DNA from: Microvirga flavescens
GTDB taxonomy: Bacteria > Pseudomonadota > Alphaproteobacteria > Rhizobiales > Beijerinckiaceae
Length of the DNA: 64,000 bases
Reading direction: 5' to 3'
Assembly: GCF_003290125.1 (NCBI RefSeq)
Contig: NZ_QMKH01000004.1
Location: 248,001 to 312,000, forward strand
The notes under the pieces are model-generated. The model made no database searches, had not been told where the DNA came from, and saw nothing but the letters and a program-made list of their open reading frames with translations. Position 1 is the first letter of the stretch. Each line of letters opens with the position of its first letter. The position numbers and the translations under genes were made by a program. Of this stretch, positions 47,801 through 58,097 are shown one piece after another.

Positions 47801-49678
47801 ATGGCTGTCCTGATTGCCCAGAACCTCGCGCCGATCATGTTCGCGGCGCTCGTGGTCTTTCTTCTCCTCGGCTACCCAGTCGCATTCTCGCTTGCCGCGA
47901 ACGGGCTTCTCTTCTTCTTCATCGCCGTCGAACTCGCGCCCCTCGCGCCGCAGACCATCACGCTCTCGTGGCCTCTCCTCCAAGCCCTGCCCGAGCGTGT
48001 CTATGGCACCATGTCGAACGAGGTGCTGCTGGCCATTCCATTCTTCACCTTCATGGGGCTGATCCTGGAACGGTCGGGCATGGCGGAAGACCTGCTCGAC
48101 ACCATCGGCCAGCTTTTCGGGCCCGTGCGCGGCGGCCTCGCCTATGCGGTGATCTTCGTTGGCGCGCTGCTCGCCGCCACCACCGGCGTTGTCGCGGCTT
48201 CAGTGATTTCAATGGGCCTGATCTCGCTGCCGATCATGATGCGTTACGGCTATGACCGCCGCGTCGCCTCGGGCGTCATCGCCGCCTCGGGAACGCTTGC
48301 GCAGATCATTCCGCCCTCGCTCGTCCTCATCGTCATGGCCGACCAGCTCGGCCGCTCGGTCGGCGACATGTATGAGGGCGCGTTCCTGCCTGGCATCATC
48401 CTGGCAGGCCTCTATGCAGTCTATATCTTCCTGGTGTCGATATTTTTCCCGAAGGCTACTCCCGGCCTTCCGCCTGAAGCCATCGGCTTCAAGGAGCCCA
48501 ATGGTTCGCGCGGTGTGTGGCAGCTCGGCATTCTGGTGCTGTTCTCAGGTTTCGTCGGCTATTACGTGCTCTCGCAGACCGACACGAAGGCAGGTGCAGA
48601 TTTCGTCATCCTCACCATCTGTGTGGCAACCGTCGTCGCCCTCATCTGCGCCCTGCTCGATCTCTTCCTCGGCGCGAAGCGCATCGTCGCCTCGGCGATC
48701 CTGACGGCGATCCTCCTCGGTGCGTATTACTGGCTCAAGCAGCATGATCAGCCGGGCCTCGGCCTTCTCATGGAGATGGTAGCGGCGGGTGCGCTCTATG
48801 CGTTCGTCGTCGGCCTTGTCGAACGCCTCACCGGCTTACGTCTGATGTCCAACATGGCGCGGCAGGTTACCTTCGTGATGGTGCCGCCGCTGCTGCTCAT
48901 CTTCCTCGTTCTCGGCACCATCTTCATCGGCGTCGCGACACCGACGGAAGGCGGCGCGATGGGTGCGCTTGGCTCGGTGATCCTCGCCGCTATCAAGCGC
49001 AAGCTCGACAACAATCCGAAGCGCTTCAACTTCGAACTGGTGAAACAGGCGACGGAAGCGACCGCGAAGCTCTCGGCCTTCGTGCTGTTCATCCTGATCG
49101 GCGCGCGTGTGTTCTCGCTCACCTTCTACGGCGTGAACGGCCATATCTGGGTCGAGCATCTGTTGACATCGCTGCCCGGCGGCCCCGTCGGCTTCCTGAT
49201 CTTCGTCAACGTGCTGGTATTTCTCCTCGCCTTCTTCCTCGACTTCTTCGAGCTAGCTTTCATCATCGTGCCGCTGCTCGTTGCGCCTGCGGAGAAGCTT
49301 GGCATCGATCTGATCTGGTTCGGTGTCATGCTCGGCGTGAACATGCAGACCTCGTTTATGCACCCGCCCTTCGGGTTCGCCCTGTTCTTCCTGCGCTCGG
49401 TGGCTCCCAAGGCGCCCTATATCGATCGCGTGACGGGCAAGCGCACGGAGCCGATCACCACCGGCCAGATCTACTGGGGCTCCATTCCCTTCGTATGCAT
49501 CCAGCTCATCATGGTGGCCATTGTGGTCCTCTTCCCGCAGATCGTGATGCACTACAAAGGCGCAGGCGCGCAGGTCGCCCCGGCCGACGTGCAGAAGAAG
49601 CTCGACGAGCTTCTGATGCCGGGGGTTGGTGGACCCGGAGGCCTGCCTCCCATCAATCTCGAACCGCCGAAATTCTAA
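47801..49678 (+). CDS. TRAP transporter large permease (DctM type, extended)
   Basis: 625 residues, against roughly 430 for usual DctM subunits. Motifs include LLAIPFFTFMGLILERSGMA, AATTGVVAASVISMGLISLP, GTLAQIIPPSLVLIVMADQL and FGVMLGVNMQTSFMHPPFGF. The extra length lies between about residues 225 and 365 (GSRGVWQLGILVLFSGFVGY; LERLTG-type LVERLTGLRLMSN) and adds membrane segments, as in the mannitol/chloroaromatic TRAP branch. No binding-protein gene (DctP) is adjacent. Confidence 0.93.
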   Translation: MAVLIAQNLAPIMFAALVVFLLLGYPVAFSLAANGLLFFFIAVELAPLAPQTITLSWPLLQALPERVYGTMSNEVLLAIPFFTFMGLILERSGMAEDLLDTIGQLFGPVRGGLAYAVIFVGALLAATTGVVAASVISMGLISLPIMMRYGYDRRVASGVIAASGTLAQIIPPSLVLIVMADQLGRSVGDMYEGAFLPGIILAGLYAVYIFLVSIFFPKATPGLPPEAIGFKEPNGSRGVWQLGILVLFSGFVGYYVLSQTDTKAGADFVILTICVATVVALICALLDLFLGAKRIVASAILTAILLGAYYWLKQHDQPGLGLLMEMVAAGALYAFVVGLVERLTGLRLMSNMARQVTFVMVPPLLLIFLVLGTIFIGVATPTEGGAMGALGSVILAAIKRKLDNNPKRFNFELVKQATEATAKLSAFVLFILIGARVFSLTFYGVNGHIWVEHLLTSLPGGPVGFLIFVNVLVFLLAFFLDFFELAFIIVPLLVAPAEKLGIDLIWFGVMLGVNMQTSFMHPPFGFALFFLRSVAPKAPYIDRVTGKRTEPITTGQIYWGSIPFVCIQLIMVAIVVLFPQIVMHYKGAGAQVAPADVQKKLDELLMPGVGGPGGLPPINLEPPKF

Positions 49679-49708
49679 TAACGGCGGAGCCAATCGGAAC
49701 GGCGAATG

Positions 49709-49742
49709 AGGGGCGGATCGCAAGGTCCGCCCTTCTTCTTTT
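49709..49742 (+). terminator. Terminator of the TRAP permease genes
   Basis: Stem GGGCGGA / TCCGCCC with an 8-nt loop, extended by weak pairs, followed by TTCTTCTTTT. It begins about 31 nt after the stop. Confidence 0.83.
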
Positions 49743-49755
49743 CCGGCGCTCGGGT

Positions 49756-49804
49756 TAGAGCATGATCAGAACAAGTGGAAACCGGTTGTTCGCCCGGATC
49801 ATGC
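49756..49804 (-). repeat. 49-bp palindromic repeat, copy 4 (inverted)
   Basis: Reverse orientation to the other four copies. On the minus strand it matches copy 1 across the GCATGATCCGGGCGAACAA and CCGGTTTCCACTTGTTCTG segments. It lies between the TRAP terminator and the acetyltransferase start, 49 nt before the ATG. Confidence 0.93.
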
Positions 49805-49853
49805 GATCTCAAGGTCTAGTGCTGTTCCGTCATCGCCTTTCCTCGAGCCCTTC

Positions 49854-50390
49854 ATGCAAGACCTCAACGTCCCCACAATTCCCGCCGTCGAGACGCCACG
49901 CCTGATCCTGCGAGGACACCGGCGCGAAGATTTCGCGGACAGCTTCGCCATGTGGCGCAGCCCGGAAGTCTTCCGCTTCATTGGCGGCAAGGCGCCAACC
50001 CGCGAGGAAGCCTGGGCGCGCCTGTTGCGCTATGTCGGCCATTGGGCTCTGCTCGGTTTCGGTTATTGGGTGGTGGAGGAGCGAGAAACGGGCCGCTTCA
50101 TCGGCGAGATTGGCTTCGCCAACTTCATGCGCGAAATAGAGCCGTCACTGGACGACACGCCGGAGATCGGCTGGGTGATCGCGCCTCACGCCCACGGAAA
50201 AGGCTACGCGACCGAGGCCGTTAAGGCCGCCCTCGCCTGGGGCGACGCCCATTTCAGCCCCCGCCCCACCGCCTGCATCATCGACCCAGCGAACGAGGCC
50301 TCCCTTCGGGTTGCTGAAAAGTGCGGATATCGCGAGTTCACGCGCACGACCTACAAGGACAAGCCCAAAACCCTGTTCACGCGCGGCTGA
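49854..50390 (+). CDS. GNAT family N-acetyltransferase
   Basis: 178 residues of the RimJ-like branch: TPRLILRGHRREDFADSFAM at the start, GWVIAPHAHGKGYATEAVKA (acetyl-CoA binding motif A) and ANEASLRVAEKCGYREF at the end. The substrate cannot be inferred. It precedes a hydrolase gene by 39 nt on the same strand. Confidence 0.92.
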   Translation: MQDLNVPTIPAVETPRLILRGHRREDFADSFAMWRSPEVFRFIGGKAPTREEAWARLLRYVGHWALLGFGYWVVEERETGRFIGEIGFANFMREIEPSLDDTPEIGWVIAPHAHGKGYATEAVKAALAWGDAHFSPRPTACIIDPANEASLRVAEKCGYREFTRTTYKDKPKTLFTRG

Positions 50391-50429
50391 GACGTTTCAG
50401 GAGAGACGCATTTCTCCCGAGGCGCTACG

Positions 50430-51125
50430 ATGCGGGCCATGAGCACGAACACGCCAGAGCCGGTGACGATTACCCTCGGAGACGGCCAAAGCGTCTCCAG
50501 CTTGTGGCAGCGCCCACCTCAGGCGAGAGCTTGCCTCGTCCTTGCGCACGGCGCGGGCGCGGGCATGACGCACAAAGGCATGAGCGCGCTCGCCGACGGT
50601 CTCGCCGCCCGTGGCGTCGCAACATTGCGCTACCAGTTCCCGTACATGGAACGCGGATCGAAACGCCCCGACCGGCCCGACGTCGCCCACGCCGCCGTGC
50701 GCGCGGCGATTACCGAGGCGATCCGGTGTGCGCCCGAGCTGCCGTTGTTTGCCGGCGGCAGATCGTTCGGCGGCCGCATGACCTCACAGGCGCAGGCGAT
50801 AGCGCCCCTGCCAAACGTAAGAGGCCTCCTGTTCTTCGCGTTTCCACTGCATCCGGCAGGCAAGCCGGCGAATGACCGCGCAGAGCACTTATCCGATGTG
50901 CAGGTCCCGATGCTTTTCCTGCAAGGAACGCGGGATGCGCTCGCCGAGCTCGAGCAGTTGCGCCCCGCCATCAGTCGCCTTGGTTCCAGCGCGACGCTTA
51001 AGCTGCTTGATGAAGCCGATCACGCTTTCCATGTTCCGGCCAAAACGGGCCGGAAGGATGCCGAGGTGATGGCCGAACTCCTCGACGCCGCCGCCAGCTG
51101 GATCGACAAAATCCGCGCGTACTAG
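50430..51125 (+). CDS. Alpha/beta hydrolase of the KANL3/Tex30 type
   Basis: 231 residues from ATG 50430 (an ATG at 50439 is also possible). LVLAHGAGAGMTHKGMSALA gives the oxyanion loop, FAGGRSFGGRMTSQ the nucleophile Ser and DEADHAFHVPAK the catalytic His; a Asp lies in QGTRDALAEL. Substrate unknown. The TAG stop is the first part of a perfect 12-bp hairpin. Confidence 0.9.
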   Translation: MRAMSTNTPEPVTITLGDGQSVSSLWQRPPQARACLVLAHGAGAGMTHKGMSALADGLAARGVATLRYQFPYMERGSKRPDRPDVAHAAVRAAITEAIRCAPELPLFAGGRSFGGRMTSQAQAIAPLPNVRGLLFFAFPLHPAGKPANDRAEHLSDVQVPMLFLQGTRDALAELEQLRPAISRLGSSATLKLLDEADHAFHVPAKTGRKDAEVMAELLDAAASWIDKIRAY

Positions 51126-51170
51126 ACTTTGATCGTTTCAAATTGAACCGATCAAAGTCTGATTCTTCTT
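51124..51170 (+). terminator. Hairpin overlapping the hydrolase stop codon
   Basis: A perfect 12-bp stem AGACTTTGATCG / CGATCAAAGTCT (51124-51160) has a 13-nt loop with a nested TTCAA/TTGAA pair and is followed by GATTCTTCTT. It may terminate the plus-strand transcript, and it abuts repeat copy 5, so it may be part of a composite element. Confidence 0.6.
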
Positions 51171-51176
51171 AAGGTC

Positions 51177-51225
51177 GCATGATTCGGACGAACAACCGGT
51201 TTCCACTTGTTCTGATCATGCTCTA
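51177..51225 (+). repeat. 49-bp palindromic repeat, copy 5
   Basis: GCATGATTCGGACGAACAA then CCGGTTTCCACTTGTTCTG and the GATCATGCTCTA end. The last three bases form the TAG stop of the minus-strand ArsC-like gene. Confidence 0.93.
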
Positions 51226-51582
51226 ACGCAGAGCCTCATACTGCTCCGGCTTGAACCCGACGAGCAGCCGCCCGCCAACTTCGAGAACAGGCCGCTTGAT
51301 CATGGAGGGCTGCTCCAGCATCAGCTTGAGCGTCTTGCCCTCATCAAGCCCTTCCCTGTCGGTCTCCGGCAACTTGCGGAAGGTCGTCCCCGCGCGGTTG
51401 AGCAACGTCTCCCACCCAACCGCACGCGCCCATCCCTGAAGACGCGCCCGGTCGATGCCTTGCGTCTTGTAGTCATGAAACATGTAAGCCACGCCGTTCG
51501 CATCGAGCCAGGCGCGCGCCTTCTTCATCGTGTCGCAGTTCTTGATGCCGTAGAGGGTGGCGGGTGCTTTAGAGGCGGCCAT
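51223..51582 (-). CDS. ArsC/Spx-like (YffB) thioredoxin-fold protein
   Basis: 119 residues. YGIKNCDTMKKARAWLDANG carries the single N-terminal Cys, and KTLKLMLEQPSMIKRPVLEV the conserved Arg-Pro of the ArsC fold. Similar YffB proteins use glutathione-like thiols, but the substrate is unknown and arsenate reduction is unproven. The stop codon is supplied by repeat copy 5. It is divergent from the AT-rich gene at 51695. Confidence 0.9.
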   Translation of the reverse strand: MAASKAPATLYGIKNCDTMKKARAWLDANGVAYMFHDYKTQGIDRARLQGWARAVGWETLLNRAGTTFRKLPETDREGLDEGKTLKLMLEQPSMIKRPVLEVGGRLLVGFKPEQYEALR

Positions 51583-51598
51583 CGCTTATTCCCCATCA

Positions 51599-51645
51599 CT
51601 CATCAATGAGCTTTTATCCCATTGATTCAACTTATCTTTTGAATC
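51599..51645 (+). promoter_or_regulatory. Three overlapping inverted repeats upstream of the AT-rich gene
   Basis: CTCAT-CA-ATGAG (51599-51610), TCAATG...CATTGA (51603-51625) and GATTCAA...TTGAATC (51624-51645) are interlocked, in DNA much richer in A and T than the surroundings. They lie 50 nt before the ATG at 51695 and 17 nt beyond the divergent ArsC-like start, where an operator could control both genes. Unproven. Confidence 0.45.
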
Positions 51646-51694
51646 ACAATTTTTTCAACAACCTCAAAAATAGCCCAACCCAAAACGAGATCAT

Positions 51695-52717
51695 ATGTCA
51701 ATCGATCGGTTCACGGCTTTCTACTCATCCAGGCCTTTCTGGGCTGGCAGCAAAGTCGATTTTTCCAACCAAAGCCGCGAAGGCTGGTTTCACGACCAAA
51801 TGGTGGAAGAAGTGTTTTCGCGAAAAACTTCAGACTTCGCTATCAAAATTTGTCGAGATGGAAGGATCATGATCCGGATCGAATCGCTGGAACAAGCTCT
51901 TCCTAATGAAGCCGATGCAGCTATACCAATAGAGAAAATGGCAAAGACATGGGGCAGATATCTAGACTTCTTGAATGCGTTCTATTTGCTACTTGATTCT
52001 TCGACCTTTGAGATTTCGAATTTCGGCTATTTCAATTTACACGAAATCACGAACCGAGATGCGTTTCGCGTTCAGTACGAGAGCGGTGAATGCACTAGCG
52101 AGAGTATCGCAACGGAGAGCATCGCATCAGTGTTCCAAATGGGGCGGCTCTCATCAAGCTACCGCAAAGAAATCCCCATCGAATACGACCCGTGGATCGC
52201 GATGAGACATGTGATTTCGCTTGATGTAATTAAACACGCAGTTGCAGATTTTACAAAGGTTATCGCTGCACCTGGACTTGAGAGAACACTCTCGTCTTTC
52301 GCTAAGAGTTTAAGTGAATACAAAGAAGGCAATTACGAAACGTCTATTGTTCTGTCGTGGTTTATCACAGAGGCTGCATTGAACCACCTTTGGGAGATTC
52401 ACATTGACGACCTCAATATCGATTTCTCGGGAGGTAAAAAAAGGATCAACCGCGAGCGCAAAGATTTTCTTACAGGACGAGATTTCACCATCAGCCTGAT
52501 TTCTAACCTTCTAGAGCTGTGGGGTGCCCTCCCCCACGCACAGTTTCAGGACATTGACACCGTGAGAGGTTTTAGAAACAAAATCGTCCATAATCATTCA
52601 TTTACTGCAGGCCCAAATGAGGCGCAGCTTGCATTAAGAACTGCTCAAACAATGATTGCTCGCATTTGGGGGATTCGATTTACTGCGAACTTGAGCTATT
52701 CGGTCGCTGGACTATGA
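51695..52717 (+). CDS. Possible HEPN-type protein on an AT-rich islet
   Basis: 340 residues. The C-terminal third is helical and ends in VRGFRNKIVHNHSF, where Arg294 and His299 form an R-x4-H motif like that of HEPN ribonucleases. The N-terminal two thirds (STFEISNFGYFNLHEITNRD; MAKTWGRYLDFLNAFYLLLD) I do not recognise. A sample line of the gene (51901-51960) has 26 G+C in 60 bases, well below the neighbouring genes, which suggests recent transfer. The ATG has a weak ribosome site. A defence role is inference; similar motifs occur in non-nuclease HEPN proteins. Confidence 0.72.
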   Translation: MSIDRFTAFYSSRPFWAGSKVDFSNQSREGWFHDQMVEEVFSRKTSDFAIKICRDGRIMIRIESLEQALPNEADAAIPIEKMAKTWGRYLDFLNAFYLLLDSSTFEISNFGYFNLHEITNRDAFRVQYESGECTSESIATESIASVFQMGRLSSSYRKEIPIEYDPWIAMRHVISLDVIKHAVADFTKVIAAPGLERTLSSFAKSLSEYKEGNYETSIVLSWFITEAALNHLWEIHIDDLNIDFSGGKKRINRERKDFLTGRDFTISLISNLLELWGALPHAQFQDIDTVRGFRNKIVHNHSFTAGPNEAQLALRTAQTMIARIWGIRFTANLSYSVAGL

Positions 52718-52756
52718 GACACGGCCTCTAATTCGACAGACCCGCGCGAAAAATTC

Positions 52757-54313
52757 TCACTCCCACTCAATCGTCCCCGGCGGCTTCGACGTGATGTCGT
52801 AGGTCACGCGGTTGATGCCCTTGACCTCGTTGATGATGCGGGTCGCGACTTTGCCGAGGAAGGCCATGTCGAAGGGGAAGAAATCGGCGGTCATGCCGTC
52901 GACGGAGGTTACGGCGCGGAGCGCACAGACGTGGTCGTAGGTGCGGCCGTCGCCCATGACGCCCACCGTCTTCACCGGCAGCAGCACGGCGAAAGCCTGC
53001 CAGATGTCGTCGTAGAGGCCAGCCTTGCGGATCTCATCGAGATAGACCGCATCGGCCTTGCGCAGGATGTCGAGCTTCTCGCGGGTGATCTCGCCGGGGA
53101 CGCGGATGGCGAGGCCGGGGCCCGGGAACGGGTGACGACCGACGAAGGCTTCCGGCAGGCCGAGCTCACGCCCGAGCGCCCTCACCTCGTCCTTGAAGAG
53201 TTCGCGCAACGGCTCCACGAGCTTCATGTTCATGCGCTCAGGAAGCCCGCCCACATTGTGGTGGCTCTTGATGGTGACAGACGGGCCGCCGGTGAAGGAA
53301 ACGCTCTCGATCACGTCCGGATAGAGCGTGCCTTGCGCGAGGAAATCCGCGCCGCCGATCTTCTTCGCTTCCGCCTCAAACACGTCGATGAAGAGTTTGC
53401 CGATGGTCTTGCGCTTCACTTCCGGATCGGACACGCCCTCGAGCGCACCAAGGAAGAGATCGTCCGCTTCCACATGCACGAGCGGGATGTTGTAGGAGTC
53501 GCGGAAGAGCGTGACGACCTGCTCGGCCTCGCTCGCGCGCATCAGGCCGTGATCGACGAAGACGCAGGTGAGCTGCTCGCCGATGGCCTCATGGATCAGC
53601 ACCGCCGCGACGGCTGAATCGACGCCGCCGGAGAGGCCGCAGATCACGCGCCCCTTGCCGACCTGCGCGCGGATGCGCTCGATGGCCTCATCGCGGAAGG
53701 CCTTCATCGTCCAGTCGCCCTTGCAACCGGCGATGTCGCGGACGAAGTTGCGGATGAGAAGCGCGCCCTGCGGCGTATGCACCACTTCGGGATGGAACTG
53801 CACGGCGTAGAACTTGCGGCCTTCATCGGCCACCACGGCGAAGGGCGCGTTGGCGGAAACGGCGAGCGTCTCGAACCCCTCGGGAAGCTTCGTCACCCGG
53901 TCGCCGTGGCTCATCCACACGGGATACTTCTCGCCCTTGTGCCAGACGCCGTTGAAGAGCGCGCTCTCCTTGATGACCTCGACTTCCGCGCGCCCGAATT
54001 CCGCATGGTGCCCGCCCTCGACCTGCCCGCCGAGCTGCGCCGCCATCGCCTGCTGACCATAGCAGATGCCGAAGACCGGCACGCCCGCTGCAAAAAGCTC
54101 CTGCGGCGCGCGGGGCGAGGTTTCCAGCGTCAGCGATTCCGGCCCGCCGGAAAGGATCACGCCCTTCGGCTTCATGGCCTTGAACGCCTCCGCCGCCTTC
54201 TGGAACGGCACGACCTCCGAATAGACGCCCTCCTCGCGCACGCGCCGCGCGATGAGCTGGGTCACCTGGGAGCCGAAATCGACGATGAGGATCTTGTCGT
54301 GGGTCTGGGTCAT
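52757..54313 (-). CDS. guaA: GMP synthase (glutamine-hydrolysing)
   Basis: Aminates XMP to GMP. The 518 residues have an N-terminal glutaminase domain with the nucleophile Cys in [10 protein letters not shown] and the His/Glu pair near [10 protein letters not shown], then an ATP pyrophosphatase domain with [15 protein letters not shown] and a C-terminal dimerisation domain ending [17 protein letters not shown]. It lies downstream of the methyltransferase gene and near guaB, so both GMP-branch enzymes are in this region. Confidence 0.98.
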   Translation of the reverse strand: MTQTHDKILIVDFGSQVTQLIARRVREEGVYSEVVPFQKAAEAFKAMKPKGVILSGGPESLTLETSPRAPQELFAAGVPVFGICYGQQAMAAQLGGQVEGGHHAEFGRAEVEVIKESALFNGVWHKGEKYPVWMSHGDRVTKLPEGFETLAVSANAPFAVVADEGRKFYAVQFHPEVVHTPQGALLIRNFVRDIAGCKGDWTMKAFRDEAIERIRAQVGKGRVICGLSGGVDSAVAAVLIHEAIGEQLTCVFVDHGLMRASEAEQVVTLFRDSYNIPLVHVEADDLFLGALEGVSDPEVKRKTIGKLFIDVFEAEAKKIGGADFLAQGTLYPDVIESVSFTGGPSVTIKSHHNVGGLPERMNMKLVEPLRELFKDEVRALGRELGLPEAFVGRHPFPGPGLAIRVPGEITREKLDILRKADAVYLDEIRKAGLYDDIWQAFAVLLPVKTVGVMGDGRTYDHVCALRAVTSVDGMTADFFPFDMAFLGKVATRIINEVKGINRVTYDITSKPPGTIEWE

Positions 54314-54397
54314 GGTTCCGTGGTCGAATGTCAGGAGTGCAAGGGCTGGCGGATGGGGGTCTTCTACACGTTTTTCAGGAAAGGTCCCTCATGAGTT

Positions 54398-55696
54398 TCA
54401 TGGGCTCCGTTTGAGCACGGCAATATAAAAAGCGTCGGTTCCTGTCTTCAGCGGGGTCAGCTGAAGACCGTGGGCCGTGAAGCGGACAAAGGCCTCGAGC
54501 TGGGGCAGCCCCGCCGCCGCGAGAACGTCACGGGCAGGCTGCACCGCCAGCTTGTCGGAGGCCGCAAGGATGCGAGCCACGGCCTCGTCGTTCTCCTCTG
54601 GCAGAATGGAGCAGGTGATGTAGACGATGCGCCCGCCCGGCTTCACGAGTTCGGCAGCGCGGTTGAGAACGCTCTCCTGCTCCTTCACCCGCACCTCGAG
54701 GCTGCCGGGACGCAGACGCCATTTGGCATCCGGGTTGCGCCGCCAGGTGCCGACGCCCGTGCACGGCGCGTCCACCAGAACGCAATCGATCTTGCCGTCG
54801 AGATCCGTCACCGCATCGGCCTTCGCGCGCGGGGTGCGGACCTGAACGTTGCGCACGCCCGCCCGCGCCAGCCGGTCATGGATCGGCGCAAGGCGGCGAG
54901 CATCGGCGTCGGTGGCGTAGATCTGGCCGTGGTTCTCCATCATCGCGGCGAGCGCGAGGCTCTTGCCGCCGCCGCCCGCGCACAGATCGACCACCTGTTC
55001 GCCGGGCTTCACGCCCGAGAGCAGCGCGACGAGTTGCGAACCCTCGTCCTGAATCTCGATCCAGCCCTTCAGGAATTCCGGCTCGGACTGAACGGCGGGG
55101 CCGCGCCCGTCCTCGCTCGGCTGAATGCGCAGGCCGAGGGGCGAATGCGGGGTCTCGATGGCGCCAAGATGCGGCAGCGCATCGTGCGCCTCCTCGCGGG
55201 AGGCAACCTTCAGGGTGTTGACGCGCAGATCCAGCGGCGCGCGCGCGGTCAGCGCCTGCATTTCCGCAATGAGATCGTCCCCCAAAAGGCGCTGGAGCGA
55301 GGGTTCGATCCATTCGGGGAAATCCGCGGCGACATGGGCCGGCGCGCCGGCGAGCGAGGCCGTGGCAAGCCGCTCACGCTCCTCAATGAAAAGCGGCTCC
55401 GGCGCGAAACGCTCGCCCGAGAACAGAGCGGAGATCGCATCCCCGTTCAGCCCGCGCTGCAATTTCAGCATGCCGATCACGACGGCGCGCGGCGTCCCCT
55501 CGCCCATGATGAAGGCGGCGGAGGCCTTGCGGCGCAGCGCGTCGTAGACGAGGCTCGCAATGGCCGCGCGGTCCTTCGACCCGGCGAAACGATGCGACAG
55601 GCCCCAATCCTTCAAGGCGTCGCTCGCCGGGCGGCGGCGGGTTTCGATGTCCCCGAGAACCTCGATGGTGGCGGAGATGCGGGCTGCTGGTGTCAT
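54398..55696 (-). CDS. RsmB-like rRNA cytosine methyltransferase
   Basis: 432 residues from ATG 55696 (MTPAARI); the longer upstream frame has no support. A NusB-like N-terminal domain (DRAAIASLVYDALRRKASAA) is followed by a SAM-dependent domain with VVDLCAGGGGKSLALA, the catalytic motif DAPCTGVGTWRRNPDAKW and VYITCSILPEEND. The two Cys are those of the RsmB/RsmF m5C class. It probably methylates 16S rRNA, but the exact position is not certain. Confidence 0.92.
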   Translation of the reverse strand: MTPAARISATIEVLGDIETRRRPASDALKDWGLSHRFAGSKDRAAIASLVYDALRRKASAAFIMGEGTPRAVVIGMLKLQRGLNGDAISALFSGERFAPEPLFIEERERLATASLAGAPAHVAADFPEWIEPSLQRLLGDDLIAEMQALTARAPLDLRVNTLKVASREEAHDALPHLGAIETPHSPLGLRIQPSEDGRGPAVQSEPEFLKGWIEIQDEGSQLVALLSGVKPGEQVVDLCAGGGGKSLALAAMMENHGQIYATDADARRLAPIHDRLARAGVRNVQVRTPRAKADAVTDLDGKIDCVLVDAPCTGVGTWRRNPDAKWRLRPGSLEVRVKEQESVLNRAAELVKPGGRIVYITCSILPEENDEAVARILAASDKLAVQPARDVLAAAGLPQLEAFVRFTAHGLQLTPLKTGTDAFYIAVLKRSP

Positions 55697-55818
55697 CGAA
55701 AAATCACACTCGGAGGATAAGAAAAAATTGCCACAATATTGCTCAGGTTCAGTCCCATTGCGACTCGCATAAGGAAGAGCGCGTGCACTCCGCACGAAGC
55801 CCCCTTGGAGCCAAGAGA

Positions 55819-55965
55819 ATGATCAAGAACCTCACCCGCATCGTTGCCGTCGGCCTTGCCCTTTCGGTCGCCGCCTGCGCCGCTACCGCCACTCCGGACC
55901 TCACCCCTCCGCCGCGCAAGGCCACCGACGCAAAGACGCAGCTCGAAAGCGGCAAGAAGTTCTGA
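55819..55965 (+). CDS. Small lipoprotein, 48 residues
   Basis: ATG 55819 with GGAG 8 nt upstream. A signal with lipobox LSVAAC (Cys20) leads to a short tail rich in Thr, Pro and Lys (TPDLTPPPRKATDAKTQLES). A strong terminator begins 8 nt after the stop, so it is a single-gene unit of entericidin-like form. No family is certain. Confidence 0.7.
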   Translation: MIKNLTRIVAVGLALSVAACAATATPDLTPPPRKATDAKTQLESGKKF

Positions 55966-55972
55966 TTTTCGA

Positions 55973-56007
55973 AGCGGGGCGGGCCAAGGTCCGCCCCGCT
56001 CCTTTTC
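55973..56007 (+). terminator. Strong terminator of the small lipoprotein gene
   Basis: A perfect 10-bp stem AGCGGGGCGG / CCGCCCCGCT with an 8-nt loop and CCTTTTC. It overlaps the end region of the convergent MAPEG gene and may help it too. Confidence 0.93.
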
Positions 56008-56012
56008 GATCC

Positions 56013-56444
56013 CTAGAATCCCGCCTCGGACGCGACCAGCCGAAGCGCGAAGATGATCCACATCAGCATCAGCGTGAACGCGCCGAAGGCGAATGCCTGA
56101 AAGCGGGGCACGAGCCGGTTCGACGTCACATGAACATAGACGTGCACCAGCCGGGCCAGCACGAACAGCCAGGACAGGATCACAAACAACAGATCCGCCT
56201 TGCGCGTGATGAGCGCGAACACGACCAGCACGTAGAACAGAACCGGCAACTGGCACTGGTTCTCGAAGGCGTTCACGACTTGCTGGGCCTTCTCCGGCCA
56301 GTTCTTCTGTCCAAGCGCGATATCGGCTGCCTTGACCTCGCCCTCCCGCAGCGTCTGTATGCGCAGCCGCGCCGTCCACAGCAGCAGGACGAAGGTCAGG
56401 CCGACCTGAACGAAGACGGGAAGAAGAACGGCGGTGACGCTCAT
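56013..56444 (-). CDS. MAPEG family membrane protein
   Basis: 143 residues with four hydrophobic segments (LPVFVQVGLTFVLLLWTARL; LPVLFYVLVVFALITRKAD; LFVILSWLFVLARLVHVYVH; FGAFTLMLMWIIFALRLV). NAFENQCQLPVLFYVL matches the MAPEG pattern (E-N-x-x-x-x-P). Members include glutathione-dependent enzymes, but the bacterial role is unclear. It ends 8 nt before the guaB stop region on the same strand. Confidence 0.86.
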   Translation of the reverse strand: MSVTAVLLPVFVQVGLTFVLLLWTARLRIQTLREGEVKAADIALGQKNWPEKAQQVVNAFENQCQLPVLFYVLVVFALITRKADLLFVILSWLFVLARLVHVYVHVTSNRLVPRFQAFAFGAFTLMLMWIIFALRLVASEAGF

Positions 56445-56452
56445 GATCGGGC

Positions 56453-58000
<1,548 letters not shown>

Positions 58001-58097
58001 TCACGGGCTTCCCGTTTCGCATAGGCCCTTCTGGTCCACATTTCATGGGGGCTGGGGTGTCATAAAGGCTCTAGGCAACGCGCGCACGTAAGGTTAA

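Noticed and set aside
51177..52740. Mobile element carrying the AT-rich gene with repeat copies as its ends
   Set aside because: Repeat copies 4 and 5 both lie on the left side. No matching repeat, integrase or target duplication is seen to the right of the gene.
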